A DNA stretch of 60,000 nucleotides from Tubulanus polymorphus (Eukaryota; Nemertea; Palaeonemertea; Tubulaniformes; Tubulanidae), in contig NC_134031.1 of NCBI RefSeq assembly GCF_964204645.1, positions 2,961,001 to 3,021,000 on the forward strand. Direction: 5' to 3'. Both the position numbers and the translations under genes were made by a program. Of this stretch, positions 1 to 11,379 are shown piece by piece. The notes under the pieces were generated by a model, which saw only the letters and a program-made list of their open reading frames with translations, searched no databases and was not told the DNA's origin. The first letter of the stretch is position 1; every line of letters starts with the position of its first letter.

Positions 1-3000
1 ATATACAACAAAGCGACGTGCGGCCTCTGGTCCGGTCCAGCCCGGCGGGCATTTGATTTTTGCGGTATCATTCCGCTTAAAATACGACGTATTGTCTCGC
101 GATGTTAAGACTTTTCTGTCGCTATGGGCCATTTTTGTGAAAGACAGTTAAAGAGATATATTGTTATTAGTATATAATTTGATAGTCGGTTTTTGGTGTG
201 AAAATGACGATTGTTGCGAGGCCAGCAGGTCGGCTATATCGAAAACCACTTTTTGTTTGCGTACGAGATTTTTTAGTCATTTTTAAGTTAGACCAGGCGA
301 ACGTCTTTTAGAAATGTGCTTTCATTGGAAATGTACTTTGATTCGATTCGACCTTAGATGTTTCTTGAATCGACTGTCCAACTAACTTCATTATAAAGAC
401 TTGATTCAAATGTTGCTGCTAGCTTGCCATTTTCTGGATTGGACTTCGGAAATAGAAATAACCGCAATGATTCATGCTTTTTCTTGTTAATGTTGCAATT
501 TCTAATTGAGAAAACCCTCCGAAGCCAGCACAGTTATTTCAAACGTTGAAGAGGTGACTACGGAGGTGACTACTATAGTTGTGTTGGCTCTAACAAAACT
601 GGCCCCTGGAACTGCGAAAAATGGCCTATAACATGCCGTGGGAAACTTTGTCACTGAGACGTCCAGACAAGGGTCAAATTTAATAGAGCTCATAAATAAC
701 CAACTCGATTGTGAAGTTGTCTCAATAATATAGTAGTGGACGTTTTTTTTGTCATTAGCCGAAAGAAAAAACCTATTGACCGACTCGAAATTTCCCACGT
801 CCAGATTCCCAGGTACCTGCCCGAACTGAAAGGGTTCTTACCTCGAGCGGCCCTTCGGGATTCCCAGGTACCGCGACAGCGTGACAAGTGATCCCCACGC
901 CCAAGCAACCTCGTGTGCCTGGAATTTGATTGTTTGCGAATTGCATTTATTATTTGTGATGTCGATTATTTTCGTTTTCATTGCGAAATCGAATACAGAA
1001 CGCGCCAGTCTGAATTTAAACATAATAGTTTTTATCCAGGCAGATCGGTCACGTTCCTTTGTTGCCGGGCACAATATGATTTTCACTATTTTGAAATGAA
1101 ATCCAATTTTCCCACCTGGCCACGAACAACAGTTTGTCCAGAGAATTTTTCTTGTTTCCATAGAACTTTGACCCTTAGTTTTGGAGGTCGTCATTCATTC
1201 AGCGCGTAATCATTTCTGCAGGGTATATTTTATGTATTTTCATAAATCACCTATGTATGGCAAACTTTCCGAAGACACGTGCGCCTTATTCTATCTTTAA
1301 TCAGTTGTATGCTTCATTATGAGGCACCTGTAGAGAGTAGTCCCGTTGTGGCGCGGTTGCCAATCAAAAAGTTATAGGCCTAAAAATATCTATAAACCCC
1401 TTCAATTGAAAATGTCTCAGCACCAACTTCGATCGCAAATTTGGATTCAGGATTTTTTTAAATGGATTGTGTCGAGCGTTTATCAACGAAGAAAGCTTAT
1501 TCCTTCTGGTGGTTAAAACCTCTCAGCACCGAGTATCTCACGTCGCTCTCTAGAACTCGAGTCAGATGCATCTTTCTAACCCTTTCAATTCTCAAGACAA
1601 ATACTATTTGCTTTTCGCGAATCGTCGAGGATCTAATGTTCACATAAAACTCCCATTAATTCCAGTGTCCAACATGTGTTTTGTTTAGTTCGTTTTTCCC
1701 GTCGAGATGATAATTGTCCGCAGATCACGTTCAATCGCGATGGTCAAAAGGACGATTTCGCAATTGTATCGAGCATTTTTTTTTGTTCGCCGTCGCGGAC
1801 GCTTTCGACCTGTTCTTTGTGCCGATTTCGCCGGGTTGATTGTCATCGGCGGTGGCGATAATAAGATTTACGTGCTTTTCGGCGATAGATAAATATACAA
1901 TTAGAGATTTTGGCGACTGTTTTTGTCAGTTCAAACTCTGATGGAATCGTACAGAGGTCATTAGAATGTTAACCGCAGTTCTAGTTAGGCCAATCGACCT
2001 GAAAACTTAGTTTATTCCAAGAAAGCCATGTCTATCTTTGATATGATATGATTTATTTTCATATGAAATGTTTACAAAATTAATAAATGAACAGAATCAA
2101 ACATTAACATGTAATAATGTAGATGAAGGACTGCTTTGAAGCAGCAGTTAGCTTGTGCTTGAAACAAGCCTCAAGTAATGAAAGAAAAATAGAATAAAGA
2201 TAAATGTTTGGATTTTGATGTTAATAAGTAACCCTTATATTACCCTGGACCAAGCATGGCGTTCAATACTTGGATATTCTCTGAAGAGGTCAGAATCGTC
2301 GGCTTGTTCTCAAAGTAAACCCGTATGAATTAATAAATGATTTATCATTCCATTTGAAAGAAATATTCAGACTTATTTCGTTACCCATTTATCGACGCGG
2401 GTCATATATCAAATCGATTGACCACATTTCTGGCGTTCTGCACGGATTCTGTTGTTCGTGGCTCAGTCGAGAAAAAAACGACGTCTGGCCTCAGGTTCAT
2501 CATCTCTCTGACGGAGATCGTGAGAACGCGAATCATTTCGTCTATAGGTCAGTGTTTATTGGAACGATTGTAACAAAAAACGTGATTGACCCCGGGTTAA
2601 TGGCGATCGAAAAAAAAACAAGTTTTTATTTGACTGGTCACACAATCGTAATGATAGATATACCCGTTCTCGAACGCGAGTCCCGTGGGAAGTATTGGGG
2701 TTGTTTAAAAAATGACCAGGTGCATCCAGACAAGTGCGATGACATCAGTGACAGGTCATTTTTGTCGAATTGAATTCGCAAATAAAGAAATTATCTCCAA
2801 TGCGCCTAAATAACGACGAAGGTTGCCCGAAAAAATGGTCGCTTTTAATTCTCCTTCCGCGAGGCAGATGCCGCGTGGAGATCAATGTCCGGCGTCGTTA
2901 CGTCAAAGTCAGTCGTCTGTTAATAAGTCAAGGTCGTTTTGTAAGCGAAACGAAGTAAAGACAGATGCGGAGCCGGGGATCAATGTCAGGTGACATCACG

Positions 3001-3344
3001 TCAATTCGCTTCATCGAACATCATTTTCGACGCAATATTCCCACATTTTTGCAGACGCGCGTCTCGCCTCTACAGATGGTTGTAATGGACCGCGTCGTCG
3101 TAATCCTCATTAATGGATTAACGGATCAAGACGCCGACACACAACATTAGCGAATAATTGTGCAAAGTGGCCCAACGCGCTCGTGTCTTTGGCTTGTGAC
3201 AGACGGTCCAAAACGTAACATAATGTATTGCCACAAAAACAACCATTTTGGTGCTTTATTGTATAGATTCACTCTTTATGAATCAAGTGTTTAAAGGTCT
3301 TTACTTGGAAAGGACCAAAGTTCGGAGTTAAAATCATCGAGCTT
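1..3344. other. Non-coding flank, no recognised gene
   Basis: No domain or splice-consistent gene recognised. Three plus-strand open frames follow one another at 2354-2773, 2770-2958 and 2965-3150, without recognisable homology. Within them about 2864-2910 and 2962-3010 look like a diverged direct duplication with a period near 97 bp (shared words CAGATGC and GATCAATGTC). A TAGGCCTA palindrome lies at 1375-1382. Confidence 0.5.
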
Positions 3345-3450
3345 AAATTGTAGTTGGTGCGATTCCGAAACACATAAAGGAACCGCGATGAAACCCGAAA
3401 TTGTAGTTGGTGCGATTCCGAAATACATAAAGGAACCGCGATGAAACCCG
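3345..3450. repeat. Tandem duplication, 2 x 53 bp
   Basis: 3345-3397 and 3398-3450 are the same 53-bp unit (starting AAATTGTAGTTGGTGCG), differing by one base (CACATAAA versus TACATAAA). The near-identity implies a young duplication. Confidence 0.95.
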
Positions 3451-5522
3451 TTGAAATTTTCTCCAAATCTCCAATTGTAAATAAAGACATTTTCGCAACC
3501 GTTTTAACCCAATATCTGCTTTCTGAAATATCGAATATGTCCGTCCACCACACCGCGATAAGGTGGATGAAATTAAGCTAAATGCAATCGGTTAAATGGC
3601 TCTTAAATCGACGTCAATTATCGGATCATCTTTCACTTAACGGGACCTTATCTTAAGATGGCAGACGATCGTCATGTGATAATCGGATTTAGAACCGTTA
3701 TGCTCGAATATTATCTCCGAGTCGTTTGATTGAGATATAGTGTTTAGTGTCGGGGTTCGGGTCGGTGGTCTTCCGAAAATCCCTGCTGTTTATAGTAATT
3801 TTAGTTAAGACAATCATGGCAATCTTGAAGACTTGTTCCATCGCTCGAACCATACGTAGGATAAGATCACCAATTTTCGTTTGTTATTGACTGAATTTCT
3901 CACGGAAAAAACAATGCGAAAAAATAATTAGCCCTTTTCTTTCAAATATTCCGAGCTACTTAAATTTTCAATTTCTATTGATTAGATTATGGATCGCCAA
4001 TTTCGTTTCAGTTTTCAGGTGCGATTCGAATTCAATTTCTCAAGCAGAGAAAGAACAATAGCATTTTGAAAGTCGTCAAAACAAAGTCTTTTATGCGAAG
4101 TAAAACGTTGAACAATACAGAACTCATCTTCAAATTTGAGTCGTGAATACTTCGTAATTGCTTCCCATGGAAAATGGACGCGCCACCGAACCGCTGAGGG
4201 GGGTTTAATTGTCGAATATAGAATTCTTAACAACCGATCATTAAAATTGCCTTTCCTAATTAGACACAAGTGTCCTCTATTTATATATTTATATATATAC
4301 ATACGCCCCACCTGAATAATACACGAATGTAAGTAAGACATTGTCTAAAACTCCACCTGAAGCCCGCGGGGATGAAACATCACCAAACAATACTCAATTA
4401 TCGGCTGAATGGACCAGGGAGGCTGGACGACCAGTTGAAAGATGCACGAGACTGAATGACAGGCTTTAATTTGGCTGATTTATCACCCCGTAATTTATCG
4501 TATTATCGTTTGAATTTTCGATATCTTTGAAATCGTTTATATGCTTGAACCGTGTCGCGGAAATAGATTCGATTTATGATTACGAGGTATTTCACTAATA
4601 ATCGATCGACTGGTTCACGCAAACCCTACACACATCTGCAGGTGCGATCCCGTTTATGGAATTACTTTTTTTAAATAAAAGTTAATCGAATTTATGAAAG
4701 TTTGTTCAGCAAATAATAAAATCAAGGTCAAACTCTGAAATCTAGGTCAAACTCAGCTGTAAAAATATACTCTGTTTGCGTTAGTTTATGACCTGCTACG
4801 CCGATTATACAATCAAACAAGTTAACAAATTTTCCTATCCTTGACTAAATGAAAGAGATCCAATTCTGTGTGCGCAATGTTTCCGGTAATATTCGCGGCA
4901 GTTCGTCCCTGCTGCAACAATTCAGGAATCGAAAACTACATGCAATACCCCCAAAACAACTATTTCTAGAAACCTCGAAGAACTACGAATTTTCTTTCTT
5001 GGATACAGTCGGACATCATTCCGAACTTATGTTCCCATAATATATCAGCTCGGATGGGTACCCAGCAGTTGGGCGAATAGGGCACCCATGTTCGCATGGA
5101 TAGACCGCCAACTCCATCGGAATGCATCATCGTTCAAAATCGGGCATTTCATCGGAACCCCAGAGAACCAGGTCTGCATACCATTCACACGGGTGGAAGG
5201 TGTGTACACTGACCAGCGGTCCATTGAATACTGGTGCAATAATGGAACGCACTGGCTTTCACTAGTACGAGTCGGGGGTCACTCGGCATGCTGTATACCT
5301 GGCATGGGAATGTTTCGTGTAGCCATTCTTCAAAATTGCACTATTTTATAATTATAGGTATATATGAGCAAATTAACGTCACGATAATGATATCACCATT
5401 GAAGACTGTGGTTGCATTATACGCGCAGCGTGGGTTATCATATCCTTCGTGTGACCGGTCGGTGTATCAATTCATCGAAGACCTATATATCCGGTCTGTT
5501 TTGCTCTCACAGTTAAGCAGAT
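3451..5522. other. Non-coding flank, nothing recognised
   Basis: AT-rich with short open frames on both strands. 5041-5351 is open on both strands and slightly GC-richer, but neither translation resembles a family I know. Confidence 0.5.
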
Positions 5523-5570
5523 CATAGACTCTAAAACGAATGAGAAAAATTCGTTTCAGAGTTCATAGTC
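5523..5570. repeat. Short imperfect hairpin containing an ACTCTAAAACG motif
   Basis: CATAGACTCTAAAACGAAT is followed after about 9 bases by its near-complement (ATTCGTTTCAGAGTTCATAG). The same core recurs near 5930, 40935, 41091-41117, 41135 and 52805, on either strand. Confidence 0.55.
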
Positions 5571-5604
5571 TTATGTACTGGTGATTAGATTTATTTAGTA
5601 CCTT

Positions 5605-5735
5605 CTAACAAAATAGCTGCCTCCATAATTCTCCTAATGACTTCATCGAAATTACTTAGTGATTTGGGTATAGTCTAATACCTTTGGACAAAATGGCTGC
5701 CTCTATGAATCACCGTGACATCATCAAATTTCCCA
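5605..5735 (+). repeat. Two degenerate copies of the ATGGCTGCC...TGACATCACC dispersed repeat
   Basis: Near 5611 (AAAATAGCTGCCTCCATAA) and 5693 (AAAATGGCTGCCTCTATGA) the same word begins two units about 85 bp apart; each continues with a TGAC(A/T)TCATC word. The family also occurs at 41697-41848 and 50757-50973. Confidence 0.55.
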
Positions 5736-5741
5736 GGTTCT

Positions 5742-8599
5742 TGTTTCGTAAACTAGTACACTTTGTGTAGACGATATGGCATAAGTGATTTCAAACGAGG
5801 GTTTATGAAGACGGCCATCTTTAAGGAAGGATACAATTCCAAGACAAAAAGAAAACTCTATTTTTCCGAACGCGAGGATTCGCAACAATTCATTTCAAAA
5901 ACAAAAACAATAAGAATCCGGTTCCGTTTTAGAGTCCGGGAGGACATTGTAGACACAACTCAGGTATCGGCTCCTTTACTTTATCATGACCTCGCGGAGG
6001 AAACCAGGGAACACATCGACGGTTGATACAGCCATCGTATTAGACAATCGACTTTTTATGACTGTCGAAACAACAAGTCCAATTTGGTTCTTCGGGGTTC
6101 GACTTACAGCGCTGTCATTGAATACGGACACTATACGAGCCAAACACAATTTCCGCAACAAAAACAATGATTCCGTAGACAATAAAGTTCTTTTTGTTGT
6201 TCGCAAATTAGCTACCGAAATCATCCTTGGCCCGATTTCAAATTTATTACATAAATTGGCATTATTAGTATATCATTATGATTTATACTATACACATAGA
6301 TAAATAGAACAAGTTAATGGAATCGCGGTGGACATGTTTTTTTTCACCGGTTATCGGATGAGAGAGAGATGCGACTTCAATATTTATCTAGAGATAATGC
6401 GTTATGTATAAATCATCGAAAATGATGATAGGCCATGAGATGATTGCGTGGCGAATTAGCATGAAATAGTAATAACGATCTGCTTTATCCCTATCGACGT
6501 GTGAACGTGTCTGCGAGACGGCTGGACGGCGCCCCGGAAACGCTGTTACACGCGTTAGGGCATTAGCGTATAAATATTTGAAATCGGTGATTTTGCGGCG
6601 AAGAATCGAATCACACACGAGTCACATTGAAATAATCACGTATTCATCTGCGACGATAATACCCGTATGGTTAAATATTCAACGACGATGAAATCGCGGA
6701 TGGATTTTCCCAGAATCGACCGCAATCTGATTCTGAATTGAGAATCGGTTTTCATGTGCCGTCGAATCCAGGCTCATTAAAATTTTATTTTAACGCGAGC
6801 GAATTATGTGATGAACGAGGAATCATCTCTTTCACTATAAACCGACATTGCAGTAGGTTTCTATATAATTACCTTGTGTTCGTAAATCCTGGTGGCGATC
6901 GGACAAAGTTTCTTATTCCCTAAAATACCCGCAGCAATATAGCGGTTGATTCTTCCGTTTACTGGGAAGTCTAACGAATGGGAACTTTCCCATGCCCCTA
7001 AAAAAGATCCCGACCTTTTAAAGGTTGTTTCTTCCTTTTACTGATCGGGTGGTCTGGTTAATGGGAAAGGAGGTGTCATGTTCTACCTTCGGATGGGATC
7101 GGATAGTTCACTAAAAATGATGTTTTGCTTCACTCACTAGTGCGACTAGAGATTTTAAATCAATTCGTCTGACGAACGACCAGGTGTGTAGAGTAGTGAC
7201 TTTAGTTGCCTGTACCCCATCGACCGTTCGTTAGATTCTGAATGTTCGAATTTTTGAATGTTTGATTTTCGAGCGCGTGTCGACAATAAGAGCTTCTACG
7301 ATACAATATTCACAATACGTCTCTTCCCTCGATTTGTTTAATTTTCAAAACCCTCTCTCTCATCCCGGTTTGACGAGTTTAACAGTTTGAATTTCACGCG
7401 CCGATCCTCTTTTGTAAAAGTGTCGTTCGTCGAACGCGATTCGAGGCGTTACTTTCAACCGTGCGCGCACCGTCGAACCATCCCATCGGCGTCACGAGTC
7501 ACGTGACTCCGGCGAAGGTCGCGTGCGCAGTCGCGTCGGTATTATTGTCTTATGACGATTTGAGATTTGGTCGATTGAGAACGTTTCGGGTAAACGTCTG
7601 AATTTTGTATGTATAGATGCGTCTAGCACTCGTGAACTATCTTCCATGTGTGTTATTCCATTAAGTGTCAAGTCGGTGTGTTGCTCTCAGCATTGTCACT
7701 TTTGACATGAACCGATACGGCTCTCGACAAGGCGATGATCAGACCGAAATTAGTTTTCCTTTAGAAAGATTTCGGTGACGAAGCTTTTTGTTGTTCACGT
7801 TTGACGGATTTGTATGAAAACTAACGATCCAAAACGGTCCATCAATCTTCGACGATTAATTTTGACATTTCAAGTATTAACAAACGTCTGTTTTCCAAAT
7901 TGCGAATCATGCGAAATATTAAGATCTTCTATATGTATATACCCGTCAATAGAGTTGCGCGCAATTCTAATGACATTTTAAAGGCGAATTCCGTGTGGTT
8001 TATTTCATAACATTACCATATACATACAAGAAATTCTGAACATCGCAGGATATCTTCAAACTCAATTCCATGTCATAAATTCACATTATAAACAAACTGC
8101 TTCGAGAATATATTCTACGAATATATATACGTAATATTGATGATGGACCCTTATTAGGAAGCGATTAAAAAGTGGCACAATTCACGGGGAATTACCACTG
8201 CATTCAATTGACCAATTGATGATTAGCTACCGGGTGTAGGTGCTCTGTAACAATCCTCTGCGAGACCAGGAACAAAACAAACACTGTTTTCCCGCCCTCA
8301 AAAATCGCCAACAGGAACAGAACTCATATTTTACAATATCCTTTGTTTTGTCGTGATGGTTTAATTGAATTGGTACGAATTGAACGGGCTTTATAATTCA
8401 TTTTCAATACATTTCATAGTCTTGATTACCAAACAAATAGGTCCTTGTTTTTAATTTCAGCAAAAATCTAACGCGGGTTTTCCTCGTGATAACTTTCCTG
8501 CTCTGATGTTCCTTTTGATAAGTATTCATGTATTTCTTTTCATTTAAACCGTGTTTGTATGAATTCTGTAAACTGCATGGATACGTGTACACTGTATGA
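5742..8599. other. Non-coding flank with a CpG-rich patch
   Basis: No recognisable coding. About 7400-7560 is CpG-rich and holds a perfect 14-bp palindrome, GAGTCACGTGACTC, at 7496-7509, which contains the bHLH-zip (TFEB/MITF type) core GTCACGTGAC. It could be a regulatory element or the 5' end of an unseen gene. Confidence 0.4.
7496..7509. promoter_or_regulatory. Perfect palindromic E-box (CLEAR-like)
   Basis: GAGTCACGTGACTC reads identically on both strands. GTCACGTGAC is the known preferred core of MiT/TFE factors. Function here is inference from the motif alone. Confidence 0.3.
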
Positions 8600-8680
8600 A
8601 CCTGTTTTTTGTGCTCTGTGCAAATGTAAATTTTGTGGAGCAATAAACTAATTGTAATTGTAATTGTAATTTTTTATCTA
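8600..8680 (+). mobile_element. Possible 3' tail of a non-LTR retrotransposon
   Basis: A sequence ending GGAGCAATAAACTAATTG passes into a short (TAATTG)n array and then T-rich DNA. An AATAAA word followed directly by a short tandem tail is typical of CR1/RTE-type LINE 3' ends. No reverse transcriptase coding is visible upstream, so it would be heavily 5'-truncated. Confidence 0.3.
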
Positions 8681-8843
8681 TCTCATGAAATTCTACAATT
8701 ACTAAACTTTGATCGAACCAGCCAGGGACCAGTTGCAATTGAGGTTCAAAGATCCATGATTCTAACTAACAACTTCACCTACGTATAAGCCGTTAAGTTC
8801 ATTTTAGTTTTTTAAGTATCTAGCTATGAACTTTTTAAGACCA

Positions 8844-8908
8844 GGGGCCAGTTGCATAGTCATGGCTTTGACTTATGACCAGTCTAAGACCAACTTAGTT
8901 CTATAGCC
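8844..8908 (+). repeat. Dispersed repeat family B, copy 1
   Basis: GGGGCCAGTTGCATAGTCAT...GACCAGTCTAAGACCA...TTCTATAGCC. A clearly related copy is at 11311-11374, with a reverse-oriented one near 57871-57945. A partial copy (AGGGACCAGTTGCAATTG) precedes it near 8724. Confidence 0.6.
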
Positions 8909-8925
8909 AAAATAACAACTTAAAG

Positions 8926-11310
8926 GATTTATCGAGTATAAGATCCATATAGCATATGCTCATTAGTTTTACATGATATCAAATGATATGATTTTACATG
9001 ATTTCAAATGTATCTTTGATGATATACAAAGAGAACGGAGAAGATAAAAACTTATCTAATCAAAAGCTTTGATGAACAGATGGATTTTTAGTTACGTACG
9101 CCCAGTAGCCTTAAGATCTGAAACCGTTTGCAACTGACCCCATTCGTAGTTTTCTTGATAGAGAGATACGGTTTCGCTCGAACTGATGTGCGTTCGAGGG
9201 ATATGCAATTTCACGAATTGCACCTCAAACTCGGGACGCGCAGTTGATTGAAACTGTAAAGTTTAATAAAAACGTCGCACTATTAAACTACATTGTTCGA
9301 CATTACGTTACGGAGTTGAGCACGCTAGCGGTAGCGACGTGGGAGCGCGAGAATTCACGAGGGACGACGAGAACTGTGAAATTTCTGATTAGATTTCTTG
9401 GTTTAATGTTTAAAGGTATTTGATTCGACGGCTTCCATCGTTCGGTGTAGGTTGCAGAAATGTATCATCGCCCCGGCGAAGTTCGTGGTGATTTTAATTA
9501 ATTTTTCTTTATCCGAGTTTTACGCGTTGCATGGATTCATTTGGGCTCGGATGGAATTGTGTTAGATTTATATACAACCGCGAACATAAACTCGAACACG
9601 AAATTACGGCTTTCGTGTTCAGCAGACATTTCTACAGGTATCAATTTCATTTCAAGTCAAAGGCCAAAAGGTCTCGAAAGGCAGCGCAAATATTTGACGC
9701 CGAAATTTCAATATCGGATATGTAGAATTATATTTTGAATGGACTCTGAAGATGGGAAGAAGTAATCTTTCAGAAACTATACACGAAACAAGAATTGCAC
9801 TTGTTGTGGTTTTTTAGATATACCTGATATACTGCGACTATATACAAAGCCGTACCTAGCATTTGAATTTTTCTCTTTTTTGGGCTGAGAAACCCGAAAA
9901 TGGGCAGTTCGATTGGAAATAACAATAATATTTGCAGAAAGGGCACTTTTCTAAAGGGTTTTTGCACCCCCACGCTATTTACAGCCCTGCTTTAGTCTAA
10001 AATAATTTCGACTTCGACAAGTTTGTTGAAAAATTCCCACGCCATGAAACGTGTTTTGATTCTAGGCTACGCGCGCGCCTGTTGCCGAGGCGCCCATGGC
10101 GTTAGGGCTCCGATCGTCTTATTCGGGGCTCGAAACGTCTTTAAACCGTCACGAAACGATAACATATTCGTAGCGATCGACAAATATTTTCCGACAACAA
10201 CCGCTCCACGCAACCGTTTGTTCTCGGTACGACGGGTAACAACTGTTAGAAGCGTCTGAGTCGATCCGATGATAAAATGGCGGCTCCCGGTGACAATTTA
10301 AACACAATATTTGTCGTGTTTACATTTTAAAGAAAAGCCGCGCCGATAAAATCACAGCCTCGAGCGTAGAAAACTTTCTTGAAAACATGTCCGAAATGAG
10401 CGAGACATGACTCGGCATCGCATTTCGGTATTTGTCGATTTGTTGTTTTTGCTTTTGAATGGTCGGGATTGATGTAAGTTTCTATTGCCGGTTTAATCGT
10501 AGCCAGCGGCGGCCGAGGTGACGGCGGCGCTTCGCCCTGTCGCCCGGCAGAGACCGACGGGGATCAGCATCACCGTCAAAACCCCCGAAAATCGAATTCA
10601 AACAATAACACGCTTTAACAAGGCTGGGTATTAATCGTAGAAACTAAAGCGCCCGCCTCGTCCATATTACAAGCGCGCATCTGCGCCTGACTGGCCACGT
10701 ATTAATGACACGCACTTTATCGTAAATAGCGAGACAAAATGGACGCTTTGTGCAGCCCGCTTTCCTAATCCCGTCCCACCTATTAAAACTCGGTTTCGAT
10801 GCCGGTTCGAGATAATATTCACAAAAAGCTCCCAAATCTAATCGAATTCGCTTGCATTATAACCGGGGCGAGGAGAGATGCAATCTTGTCGCGGCTCGAC
10901 ATAAACTCGATGATTTCGGTATAGCTTTTGATAAGATCTTGGCTCCGGGCGGTATCTTTCTGATCTACAGCTTGTAGCCTTTTTGTTTTACCGCCTCGGG
11001 CCGGGTAAATTTTTATTACGGACAAAAATAACGACAAATGATGCGCAATAGAAATCGTCTACACGGCATATTGAGGCCACCATGATGGAAGGCATCATGC
11101 GCAAGATTTTTGCTTTTCATTTCGAACTATCACACAATACCCTCAGTTCCCAGAGACACTTTTGAAATAAGATCAAATGAAACTAAACCCATTTTTGATT
11201 TACCAGAATCAAAGGCTCAAATTCAGATTAAACGAATGGATCCGTCGTGGCGAAACCTACTTTAATGAAGTCATGAATGGGTCAACTCATCCCCATCGTG
11301 ATCAAAATCA
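8926..11310. other. Non-coding flank with CpG/GC-rich segment
   Basis: No gene recognised. 10060-10560 is GC- and CpG-rich for this window and includes AAAATGGCGGC at about 10275-10285, the YY1 consensus that often overlaps start regions of broadly expressed genes; the ATG within it opens only 17 codons. 10500-10560 is a GC-rich run of GGCGGC-type words. Confidence 0.4.
10275..10285 (+). promoter_or_regulatory. YY1-type motif AAAATGGCGGC
   Basis: Exact match to the YY1 consensus, in a CpG-rich segment. Such motifs mark transcription starts in many animals, but I see no coding exon to go with it. Confidence 0.25.
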
Positions 11311-11374
11311 GGGGCCAATTCCACAGTCGTAGGTTATATTTGAGACCAGTCTGGGACCATCTTTGTTCTATAGC
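11311..11374 (+). repeat. Dispersed repeat family B, copy 2
   Basis: GGGGCCAATTCCACAGTCGT...GAGACCAGTCTGGGACCA...TTCTATAGCT aligns along its length with 8844-8908. Confidence 0.6.
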
Positions 11375-11379
11375 TAATC

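Noticed and set aside
2354-2773. 139-codon plus-strand open frame
   Set aside because: No recognisable family. The adjacent open frames suggest low stop density rather than a gene; kept only as a regional remark.
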